Assembly: GCA_012295275.1 (NCBI GenBank)
Contig: CM022672.1
Location: 35,365,732-35,383,231 of the forward strand
Length of the DNA: 17,500 bases
Source of the DNA: Chrysomallon squamiferum
Lineage: Eukaryota > Mollusca > Gastropoda > Neomphalida > Peltospiridae
Direction: 5' to 3'
Under the pieces are notes generated by a model. The model was not told where the DNA came from, did not search any database, and worked only from the letters and a program-made list of their open reading frames with translations. Shown here one piece after another: positions 8,286 to 16,069 of the stretch. Numbering within the stretch: position 1 is the stretch's first letter; each line of letters begins with the position of its first letter. The translations under genes were made by a program, and so were the position numbers.

Positions 8286-8573
8286 TTACAAGGACTCCTG
8301 CTGGTGAAAACCTACAAGGATCAATTTAAAAAGTCTTGGCCAGGATAAAGAAACAGAACTAACTGCTGGTTGCCTGTGGCCTGTACGGGTTGGGAGGAAT
8401 TTTAACAAAGACTTTTCACCGATGCTCATAACCAAAGTTTCCAGTTGCACAGAGCTGCCATTGTGAGCTAAAGTGAGGCAAACAGGAAACCTGAGCTCAC
8501 TGAAATTAAATGACAGCAGAAAAAGACAATCTGTCCTCTTCTCTATCAGGACCAAGATGTCTGAGTTCTGTGA
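8286..8573 (-). CDS. Candidate exon, unknown product
   Basis: A 95-codon frame ends TAA at 8286-8288. It reads SQNSDILVLIEKRTDCLFLL, then SFNFSELRFPVCLTLAHNG, then a middle with SVQLETLVMSIGEKSLLKFL, and ends LVGFHQQESL. Alternating hydrophobic and polar residues suggest beta strands. The string CTTTTTCTGCTGTCATTTAATTTCAG inside it is a very good acceptor, so the exon might instead begin at 8499. GTAGGT near the 3' end is a weak donor. Frames of this length occur a few times by chance here, but composition and residue mix are better than for most. No family is recognised. Confidence 0.25.
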   Translation of the reverse strand, partial: SQNSDILVLIEKRTDCLFLLSFNFSELRFPVCLTLAHNGSSVQLETLVMSIGEKSLLKFLPTRTGHRQPAVSSVSLSWPRLFKLILVGFHQQESL

Positions 8574-8659
8574 TCAGCAAATGTTACAATTAACAGAAGC
8601 AGGTGATTCACTTTGTGTCCAGTGATTTCACATTACCTTTATCTGTTTCACTCAACCCT

Positions 8660-9620
8660 AAAAACAAAAACAAGCAGACAAACAATAAAAGGGTCTGATG
8701 TTCCAAGTACTCTGTAATTACAACATGAAATTATTATTTTTTATTTTTTATTTTTTTTAAAAAGAATGAACAAATATCCAGAGGGGATGTTTCTAAAGCT
8801 ATAATTTGAAAGATGTTTGTGAGATTTAAAAACCAGAAAAGATAATAACAAGATTTTTTTCTAGTTGTTTTGTTTTGGGGTTTTTTTTTTGTGTGGTGGG
8901 GCCTTTTAACCTTTTCTTACATACAACCAATTATGTTTAGATACTGGATTCCTGTATCATAATCTGTAAATAAACTGTTAACCCATTCACAGCCAACCAC
9001 TGTCACAGTGTCTGGTTATGTAATAACAGGACAAGCAGCTATAAATCAAATGAATTACCAATGACACTTTACAACAAAGTGACTATAAACATATACACAT
9101 GTGATCTTTCAATTTTAAATATTATTTAAATACAATTTTTGACAAGAAGATTCTTGAGTGTTTTAAATAAGTAACATACTTGGAGACTACAAAAACTAAA
9201 AAAACTAAAAGTGTGCTCTGTAATCACAACAACACTGAACAAACCACACAGATTAAAACCTTACACAAATCTTTAAACACACAGACATGATTGTGCATGT
9301 ACTTCTAGTAATTAAAGGTGACATCGGATTAGTACACTTATTCTTTGTGTACACAACATCCAGTTTCAGTTACTTCCAGCAACTTTTACAAATAAAACAT
9401 TAAAATAATCAATCTACATTTCACAATGAATCAGCTATTAAATGTACAATGTATACATAATCTATTTATTTATTTATATTGTATTGAATGTATACCTGTA
9501 TACATAACATCATAAATTGTTATAGAAATTGTACAGCACTGTAAATAACAGTCACAAACTTGTATATCTGTTCACTGCACACTGAATGTAATTACACAGG
9601 CAACTCTGACATCATCAAAC
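8660..9620. other. Mixed AT-rich stretch, no gene seen
   Basis: Non-coding-looking DNA with T/G-rich segments (8866-8900) and short A runs. From about 9440 the palindrome TGTACA becomes frequent (9443, 9530, 9621, and beyond the GTAT array at 9959, 10015 and 10041), often as ACTGTACA. This suggests a diverged short repeat from which the GTAT array grew. Confidence 0.45.
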
Positions 9621-9626
9621 TGTACA

Positions 9627-9628
<2 letters not shown>

Positions 9629-9657
<29 letters not shown>

Positions 9658-9730
9658 TGTATGTGTGTGTGTGTGTGTATGTATGTATGTGTATGTATGT
9701 ATTATGTACTTTTGTAGGTATGTATGTATG

Positions 9731-9762
<32 letters not shown>

Positions 9763-9770
9763 TGTATGTA

Positions 9771-9817
<47 letters not shown>

Positions 9818-9905
9818 ATGTATGTGTACGTATGTATGTATGTATGTATGTACATATGTATGTATGTATGTATGTATGTACATTTGTAGGTATGTACATA
9901 CATGT
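9629..9905. repeat. (GTAT)n array with internal (GT)n
   Basis: Tetranucleotide GTAT/ATGT units over about 275 bases, interrupted by (GT)n at about 9661-9678 and 9776-9800. A TTGTAGGTATGTA phrase occurs twice (about 9713 and 9884), so part of the array has been duplicated. The overlapping frames of Met-Tyr-Val-Cys or Tyr-Ile-His-Thr are translation of the repeat, not genes. Confidence 0.95.
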
Positions 9906-10239
9906 GTATATGTTATAACTGTATATAGCAGCTCATAAACTTGAAAATAAAATCACATGTACAGCTAACTGACATAAAAAATACTTATTAAAACATATAA
10001 CACTGCACACAAACTGTACATTCTACATAAAGACATGAACTGTACACTGAACACAAGAGCTGTTCATTCAGATGTGACTTGGTGTAGTTTTTAGTTTTCA
10101 TTCATGCTTGTAAGACATAAAAAGAAGTAAAAAAATGGTTAGTTGTGTTATTTTGCACCTGCCTGTAGAAACACAATCACAACACCTGCATTCTGCGGAG
10201 GTCATATTAACACATTAATAAACACACACACAGTTTATT

Positions 10240-10501
10240 ACCAGCCTCACCCCCCACCCCACCCACCCCTCTCCATCTGCCCTTGAAGGGTCAGTTGTAG
10301 ATAAAGGGCTGGTAACTGATACCCCGGTGCAGTGGGTGTGTCACTGGGTGTGTCTGCTTGTAATGTTGGCCAACTCAGCAGTAATAATGTGTATCAGCTT
10401 CCAGGGTGCATGAAGACTTTATTATCTGCGGGGTGAGATACCCCATACACAACGTCATGCCAGCAGGATGTTGCTGTGGCAGAAGGTGATAAGAAAGATA
10501 A
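10240..10501. promoter_or_regulatory. Candidate regulatory pocket: CACCC and GATA motifs
   Basis: A balanced-composition island (about 10140-10520) in AT-rich DNA. It holds a C-rich block with repeated CACCC (10248-10272), the inverted repeat CCCTTGAAGGG (10280-10290), and GATA-factor motifs AGATAA (10299), TTATCT (10422), TGATAAG (10487) and AGATAA (10496). It also has GGGGT-GAGAT-ACCCC (10430-10444). CACCC boxes bind KLF/Sp factors and WGATAR binds GATA factors; they often occur together in enhancers. The motifs are short and their clustering is only suggestive. A 40-codon minus frame with a good acceptor (CACCTTCTGCCACAG) overlaps it, reading HDVVYGVSHPADNKVFMHPG. Confidence 0.25.
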
Positions 10502-10519
10502 AACTAACACAGTGTCACA

Positions 10520-10990
10520 TTATACGCAGGGATTTACAATGTTGAGACTAAACAAATTTTCTTAAGACTGCAGTTTTGATAGAGAGATTGAATCCCAGAA
10601 CTTGTCTTTACATGTATTTAAAAAATACACATATTATAATTTAAAATATAAAAATATGTAAATAGATACACAATTTATTCATTATGTACATGTCAGTGGT
10701 TGTTTAACTGTTTTCTTGTCTATGGGAAGGTGAAAATATAAAATACTTTACTGCTAATTAAAAAATGAGCTACAGTTTTATGTTTCACTGTTCCTTACTT
10801 AAAATAGTAATAAAACTTTTGAGTGGATATATGAGCTTATCACAAGAAAAAGGATCAACTATATATTAGACATTATTCTTTATAATTAAATATTGTTCAA
10901 TACTCTAACTTAGGTAGAAAGATACAGATGTAAAACAACTCAAAAACAATAAACTTTATTAAAAGTCTATTAATTATTTCTCTACATGTT
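10520..10990. other. AT-rich stretch, no gene seen
   Basis: Non-repetitive AT-rich DNA. No open frame, RNA gene or repeat can be supported. Confidence 0.55.
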
Positions 10991-10998
10991 GAGTATTC

Positions 10999-11197
10999 TT
11001 CAGTAGACTCACAGTGAGACTGTGCAGGTAGACATGTCTACTCATCACGTGATGTTCAGTAGATTCACAGAAAAGAGAGACATCTCTAGTTAAGAGAATA
11101 ACAAGTAATTAAGTTTTATGTTCAGTAGATCTCACAGAAAAGAGATTTATTCTCTAGTTAAGAAAATAACAAAACAAAAGATTTAACATTCAGCGGA
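10999..11197. repeat. Diverged tandem repeat, 56-68 bp spacing
   Basis: The anchor TTCAGTAGA (or TTCAGCGGA) occurs at 10999, 11055, 11121 and 11189. The two middle copies share TTCAGTAGAT-CACAGAAAAG, then TCTCTAGTTAAG and AATAACAA. The spacing of 66 and 68 matches the average spacing of the array at 11580-12720, and both contain an ACAGAAA-to-TCTAGTT core, so they may be one ancient family. Confidence 0.65.
11028..11054. other. Two adjacent perfect palindromes
   Basis: GTAGACATGTCTAC (11028-11041) and CATCACGTGATG (11043-11054) are each fully self-complementary and lie one base apart. The second contains the E-box CACGTG. AGACATGTCT resembles a p53-family half-site (RRRCWWGYYY). Confidence 0.6.
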
Positions 11198-11278
11198 TAT
11201 CGTTATTTTTCATTTATTCACTGTGAAGAAAACCCTGCACAAACAAAAGAGTTTCATCAACCAGTGGCAATGTTGTTA

Positions 11279-11386
11279 TGTAACTTCACCCTGATGTCAC
11301 CACTATGTAACTTCACCCTGATGTCACCACTGTGTAACTTCACCCTGACGTCACCACTGTGTAACTTCACCCTGATGTCACCACTA
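11279..11386. repeat. Exact 27-bp tandem repeat, four copies
   Basis: Four contiguous copies of exactly 27 bases (11279-11305, 11306-11332, 11333-11359 and 11360-11386), starting TGTAACTTCACCCTGATGTC and ending ACCACTR. They differ at only two positions. Low divergence implies recent origin or homogenisation, unlike the old arrays on both sides. Confidence 0.95.
11346..11353. promoter_or_regulatory. CRE-like palindrome TGACGTCA in the third 27-bp copy
   Basis: The third copy has TGACGTCA, the full CREB/ATF site, where the other three have TGATGTCA. The difference fits either a C-to-T decay of a methylated CpG in three copies or a single gain in one. Function is inferred from the motif only. 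Confidence 0.3.
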
Positions 11387-11579
11387 ACAGCAATTACAGT
11401 CTAAATTTCCTCTCACAGCAAATATTTGAACTTGTGATCAGACAGATGAGCTGTGATTAGAATTGTGCAACCAGGAATCTGGTCTGAGAGAAACAAGGTG
11501 GTCTGTCACGTTCACTCACATCTGTCAGGTTCCTGGTCTAAGTCCAACCAGCAAGACTCAATTACTGGTGTAAACAGTT

Positions 11580-12720
11580 TCTAAATGTATGAAATAAATG
11601 TTACACAACCCAATAAAGTACACCAAATTGACAGATTTAACAGAAAGAATCTACAGGTTCTAGATTTACAAAATGTTAGATAAATAAAAAAAGTAGACTA
11701 AAGAGACAAATTTTTATTAAAAAAATTGTAGATTCTAGGTGTGTGTGAACTGATATATTTTACAGAAAGAATTGAGTTTCTAGATATACAAAATAAATGT
11801 TAGACACACCAGTAAGGCATTCTGAAGTGAAAGATTTTAAACTTAAAGTGTCTGTCTGTCTAGGTGTGTGAAATGAAAAGAAGAAGATGAAACCAATAAA
11901 GAACACTGACAGATTTTTACAGAAATAATCTCCAGCTTCTATGAAATAAATGTCAGATAACCAGGAAACAACACTGTTAGAGTTTAATAGAAAGAATCTA
12001 TTTTCAACTGAACTCTGAGATAAATCAGCAGGTACAGTAAACTGAAAGAATATACAGTTTCAGTGTGAGTTTAAAAATATTAGATAAGCAGAAAACTACA
12101 CTGATATATTTTAACAGAAATAATTTAGTTTTAAACTGTGTAAAGGTACACAGAACTGACAGATTTTTACAGAAAGAGGCTGCAGTTTCTAGGCGTATGA
12201 AATAAATAACAGATAAACAGTAAGATTGCTTCAAACAGAAATAATTTAGTTTCTAGGTGTGTAAGTAAAAACTAAACACTCATAGCTGTTTTAAACAGAA
12301 CCTTCTTTCAAGTGAAATGTTAGATAAAACAATAAGACAATAAAGAGAAAGATTTTAACTGAAACATTCAACAGATTCTGAACTGAACATTAGAAAAACA
12401 GAAAGCTATGCTAATTCTTTTTAACAGATAGAATACAGCTTCTAGGTGTGTGAAATGTTAATATAAATCAGTATCGCACACTGATATATTTTAACAGAAC
12501 AAATCTAGCTGCTAGTAAAAATCTTAAAACAAGTCACCTAATAGATTTCAACTAAAAAAAATGTATAGTTTCCAGGTATGTGAAACAAATATTACACAAC
12601 CAGTAACACACACTGAAATATTTTAACAGATGTATCTAGCTTTTAGTAAAATGTGAAACAAATCTTACACAACAAGTAACACACACTGAAATATTTGAAG
12701 AGGAAGAATTTCTGCAGGGT
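11580..12720. repeat. Degenerate satellite array, average ~66-bp period
   Basis: The consensus passes through ATTTTAACAGAAAGAATCTA, then GTTTCTAGGTGTGTGAAAT, then AAATGTTAGATAA, then CAGTAACACACTGATATA, and returns. CAGAAAGAAT-like anchors lie at about 11641, 11721, 11763, 11833, 11920, 11989, 12042, 12115, 12170, 12236, 12295, 12360, 12425, 12495, 12552, 12627 and 12701: seventeen units, spacing 42-87. Units are strongly diverged and vary in length, so the array is old. It has no open frames of note. Confidence 0.75.
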
Positions 12721-12913
12721 TATCAGATTAACACCCACTGGAGATGTGAAAGAATGTTGCCTGGTTTATCAGATAAAGAAACAGTGTAAGAGAAACCTGA
12801 GAACTGGGCTGTTGTGTAAAACACTAAACTGGAAGATCACTAACTACAGAGATTCTCTGCAAGGCTGATCAAATAAAGGTTACAGAGTCATGTGACAGCA
12901 CTAGATAACTGTC

Positions 12914-13140
12914 AGTGGGGGGCTTGCATGGGGTGGTATGGTGTGTGGTATGGTATGTGGTATGTGGTATGTGGTATGGTATGTGATATGGGTATGACAT
13001 TATATAATATGGTATAATAATGGCATAACACTGTTTGATTTGATGTGGTGCACAATGATTTCATATGGAATGATATGGTGTTATTTTGTGTGCTATGTTA
13101 TATGACATGATACAGAATGGCATGGAATGGTATAGTTTGG
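12914..13140. repeat. Degenerate TGGTATG repeat, start of G/T-rich block
   Basis: TGGTATGTGGTATG units are clean at about 12932-12990 and then decay into GATATGG, AATGG and CATGG variants. The same core forms the 12-bp array at 14343-14576. The plus strand becomes G/T-rich abruptly here. Confidence 0.75.
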
Positions 13141-13159
13141 TCTGATGTAGCATGGTACA

Positions 13160-14080
13160 GTTTTGTGTGTTGTCTGAGGTACAGAGAGGACTATCGTGTG
13201 GTGTGTGTTGTGGTTTTCTGTGTTGTCTGAGGTACAGAGAGGACTATGGTGTGGTGTGTGTTGTGGTTTTGTGTGTTGTCTGAGGTTGGACTCTGTGGTG
13301 TGTGTTGTCTGAGGTACAGAGAGGACTATCGATGTGGTGTGTGTTGTCTTTTATGTGTTGTCTGAGGTACAGTGAGGACTATGGTGTGGTGTGTGTTGTC
13401 TGAGGTACAGAGAGGACTATGGTGTGGTGTGTGTTGTGGTTTTCTGTGTTGTCTGAGGTACAGAGAGGACTATGGTGTGGTGTGTGTTGTGGTTTTGTGT
13501 GTTGTCTGAGGTACAGTGAGGACTATGGTGTGGTGTGTGTTGTCTGAGGTACAGTGAGGACTATGGTGTGGTGTGTGTTGTGGTTTTCTGTGTTGTCTGA
13601 GGTACAGTGAGGACTATGGTGTGGTGTGTGTTGTCTGAGGTACAGTGAGGACTATGGTGTGGTGTGTGTTGTCTGAGGTACAGAGAGGACTATGGTGTGG
13701 TGTGTGTTGTCTGAGGTACAGTGAGGACTATGGTGTGGTGTGTGTTGTCTGAGGTACAGTGAGGACTATGATGTGGTGTGTGTTGTCTGAGGTACAGAGA
13801 CTATGGTGTATGATGTGGGTTTTCTGTGTTGTCTGAGGTACAGAGAGGACTATGATGTGGTGTGTGTTGTCTGTTTTGTGTGTGTTGTCTGAGGTACAGA
13901 GAGGACTATGGTGTGGTGTGTGTTGTGGTTTGTGGTGTGTTTGTCTGAGGTACAGAGAGGACTATGGTGTGGTGTGTGTTGTCTGAGGTACAGAGAGGAC
14001 TATGGTGTGGTGTGTGTTGTCTGAGGTACAGTGAGGACTATGGTGTGGTGTGTGTTGTGTTTTTTGGTTTGGTTTGTCTG
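13160..14080. repeat. 38/53-bp minisatellite (VNTR), about 20 copies
   Basis: The core unit is GTCTGAGGTACAGWGAGGAC, then TATGGTGTGGTGTGTGTT, 38 bases. A longer form adds a ~15-base GTGGTTTTCTGTGTT-type insert, giving 52-53. GTCTGAGG starts at 13172, 13224, 13278 (truncated), 13307, 13360, 13399, 13451, 13504, 13542, 13594, 13632, 13670, 13708, 13747, 13784, 13831, 13887, 13942, 13981 and 14019. A decayed copy, GTCTGATGAATGG, ends the array near 14076. The repeats are contiguous with no unique spacers, so this is not CRISPR. Confidence 0.95.
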
Positions 14081-14342
14081 ATGAATGGTGCAGTGACTTG
14101 TTTGGTTTGTTGTATGGTGTGTGGACTATGATGTGTGTTGTATGATGTTTGGTATGGTGTGTGGTGTGTGTTGTCTGGGTGTGAGGACTATGGTGTGTGT
14201 GGTATGTGTGTGGTATGATGTGTGGTATGATGTGTGATGTGATGTGTGTGTGGTATGGTGTGTGTTGTATGAGGTTTATCATGTGGTATGTGTGTGGTTT
14301 TGTGTGCTTTGGTTTGCTGATGATGGTGGTATGTTGTTTGGT
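14081..14342. repeat. Degenerate TGGTATG/GTGTG transition zone
   Basis: Mixed TGGTATGGTGTGTG, GATGTGTGG and TTTGGTTTG pieces join the 38/53-bp array to the 12-bp array. GGTTTGTTG and TTTGGTTTG echoes occur on both sides. Confidence 0.7.
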
Positions 14343-14576
14343 TTGTGGTATGATGTGTGGTATGATGTGTGGTATGGTGTGTGGTATGGTGTGTGGTATG
14401 ATGTGTGGTATGATGTGTGGTATGATGTGTGGTATGATGTGTGGTATGATGTGTGGTATGATGTGTGGTATGATGTGTGGTATGATGTGTGGTATGATGT
14501 GTGGTATGATGTTTGGTATGATGTGTGGTATGATGTGTGGTATGATGTGTGGTATGATGTGTGGTATGATGTGGCA
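14343..14576. repeat. 12-bp TGGTATGATGTG minisatellite, ~19.5 copies
   Basis: Near-perfect 12-base units, with two TGGTATGGTGTG units near the left and one TTTGG variant near 14512. The 12-base period gives tetrapeptide repeats in all six frames (for example MMCG, DVWY, HIIP and TSYH), which explains the long open frames here on both strands; they are not genes. High identity suggests recent expansion. Confidence 0.95.
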
Positions 14577-14649
14577 TGGTAAATTGTGAAACATAACAAG
14601 TCTTCATTTGAACAGAAACTTCTGAGTTAACGACAGGTTGTAAGATTTT

Positions 14650-14685
14650 AATGATCACTTTGAATGATCACTTTGAATGATCACT
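14650..14685. repeat. 13-bp tandem repeat, 2.8 copies
   Basis: AATGATCACTTTG at 14650-14662 and 14663-14675, with a partial third copy to 14685. Copies are perfect and each contains the palindrome TGATCA. Confidence 0.9.
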
Positions 14686-14689
14686 GGTT

Positions 14690-15000
14690 TTATATCATTT
14701 CCAAACCCTACAATCAGCTGTCTTACTGTCAGAGAGATACACTAAAACATCTAATAACAAAATATAAATTACTTGTGATTGCTAATGACAGAAAACACTG
14801 AATGTGCCCTAAAATACATTTGTAAGAAATTAAACACACACCTTTTTGTTTGATGTCCAAAATCCTATCACAAGAAATCACAACATCAATAGTATCTGTT
14901 TCCTCTGTTTGCTTAAATCTTATTTTTCCATTCAAAATATGTTGCTGCATCTTTCTTTAGAAAATTTAACATTTTTGCATTAAATGTGAATATAAGAATA
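14690..15000. other. AT-rich stretch, no gene seen
   Basis: A 73-codon minus-strand frame covers 14729-14950, but it is of chance length and lacks a recognisable motif. No other feature. Confidence 0.45.
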
Positions 15001-15002
15001 TA

Positions 15003-15038
<36 letters not shown>

Positions 15039-15047
15039 CATTATTAT

Positions 15048-15133
<86 letters not shown>
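15003..15133. repeat. Compound (ATT)n-(CT)n-(CA)n microsatellite
   Basis: ATT triplets (15003-15047) pass directly into CT (15051-15093) and then CA (15094-15133). Three repeat types are stacked without unique sequence. Confidence 0.95.
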
Positions 15134-15135
<2 letters not shown>

Positions 15136-15349
15136 CACACAAAGAACACACACACACACACACAGGCACACAAAGAACACACACACACACACACAGGCAC
15201 ACAAAGAACACACACACATACACACACAGGCACACAAAGAATACACACACACATGCAGGCACACAAAACAAACACACACACACACAGGCACACAAAGAAC
15301 ACACACACACACACACAGGCACACAAAGAACACACACACACACATACAA
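15134..15349. repeat. 29-33-bp minisatellite, seven copies, grown from a CA tract
   Basis: The unit is GGCACACAAAGAA followed by a CA run of variable length. GGCACACAAA starts at 15134, 15165, 15196, 15229, 15258, 15287 and 15318. Unit length varies with the number of CA dinucleotides. One copy (15258) has AAAACAAA in place of AAAGAA. Confidence 0.95.
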
Positions 15350-15613
15350 GCATATCATCATTTGGTAAAATTCAAAAGCTGATGACAGAAAACGAGTGTT
15401 TTAGACAACAGATGGTGAGGTGAGTGACTCAGACAACAAGCAGCAGTAAAACACATCAACTCAGCAGAGTGGACACAGAGAACTGTTACCATTACCCAAC
15501 AACACCAGCATGAAGACACAATCTGCTCCTCGGTAATGATGAGTGGATGTGGGTGCTGATGAGGTGGGTGTGGTCAGGTAGGTGCGTTTGTGTGGGGCAG
15601 CCCGGGTGTGAAA

Positions 15614-15628
15614 GGAAATTACATTTCC
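15614..15628. other. Inverted repeat GGAAAT-TAC-ATTTCC
   Basis: Six-base arms with a three-base centre, in a balanced-composition pocket (about 15380-15850). It is weakly like a STAT-type spaced palindrome. It may be chance. Confidence 0.3.
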
Positions 15629-15709
15629 AGGTGGGGAAGAGAAAGGATGAAGTGTTCAACAATCATTAACTCAGATTAGGTGAGATGGTCCCATGAGGGG
15701 GCTGGCTTT

Positions 15710-15723
15710 GTTGCCATGGAAAC
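15710..15723. promoter_or_regulatory. RFX X-box-like site
   Basis: GTTGCCATGGAAAC matches the X-box bound by RFX transcription factors: half-site GTTGCC, two-base spacer AT, half-site GGAAAC. In animals X-boxes are concentrated upstream of ciliary genes. The pocket around it is not repetitive, but no promoter or first exon is identified next to it, so function is unproven. Confidence 0.35.
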
Positions 15724-15860
15724 AAACACATGTTGTGTTTTCATCAGCGCAAGATTCACAGTAATTATGACCAGCATTGACTGTTCTCTGTGTGGACACC
15801 TGAAAAACATTTCCCCACGTAATTATCTGACTTAGTGTTGTGAGTATCATCACAAAACCC

Positions 15861-15894
15861 TGACAGACAGACAGACAGACACACAGACAGACAG
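15861..15894. repeat. (CAGA)n microsatellite
   Basis: About eight CAGA tetranucleotides with one ACAC interruption. Confidence 0.9.
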
Positions 15895-15988
15895 AATATC
15901 TCTCATTTACATTGTATTGAGCATTTATCTCAAATATTGTTTTTCAATTTTCATAGTTTTTATATCTATCTGCACCTGTGTGTAAGAG

Positions 15989-16038
15989 TGCATGTGTGTG
16001 TATACATATATATATATATACACACACACACACATGCA
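15989..16038. repeat. Long palindrome of TG-TATA-CA type
   Basis: TGCATGTGTGTGTATA on the left is the reverse complement of TATACACACACACATGCA on the right, allowing for CA slippage in the right arm. (AT)n lies at the centre. A cruciform or hairpin spanning about 50 bases is possible. Confidence 0.8.
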
Positions 16039-16069
16039 CATATACACACACGTCACATACATAGATAGA

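Noticed and set aside
9560-9938. Overlapping open frames of 64-109 codons on both strands
   Set aside because: Produced by the GTAT/GT array; Met-Tyr-Val-Cys and Tyr-Ile-His-Thr periodicity on opposite strands shows it.
13160-14080. CRISPR array
   Set aside because: Repeats are direct but contiguous, without unique spacers. The long units differ only by a shared insert, and the setting is eukaryotic.
13962-14658. Long open frames (up to 210 codons) on both strands
   Set aside because: They follow directly from the 12-bp and 38/53-bp repeats, whose stop-free units give HIIP, HHTT or MMCG peptides. No unique domain is attached.
14913-15423. Frames of 105-146 codons with His-Thr or Cys-Val-rich sequence
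   Set aside because: Translation of the ATT/CT/CA compound repeat and its derived minisatellite.
15671-15853. 60-codon minus-strand frame with a Cys-rich patch (NYCESCADENTTCVCFHGN)
   Set aside because: Starts at an ATG and has a TTTTTCAG acceptor-like string inside, but the length is chance-level, its frame runs upstream into the CAGA repeat without a stop, and it overlaps the X-box-like site. Not enough to call an exon.
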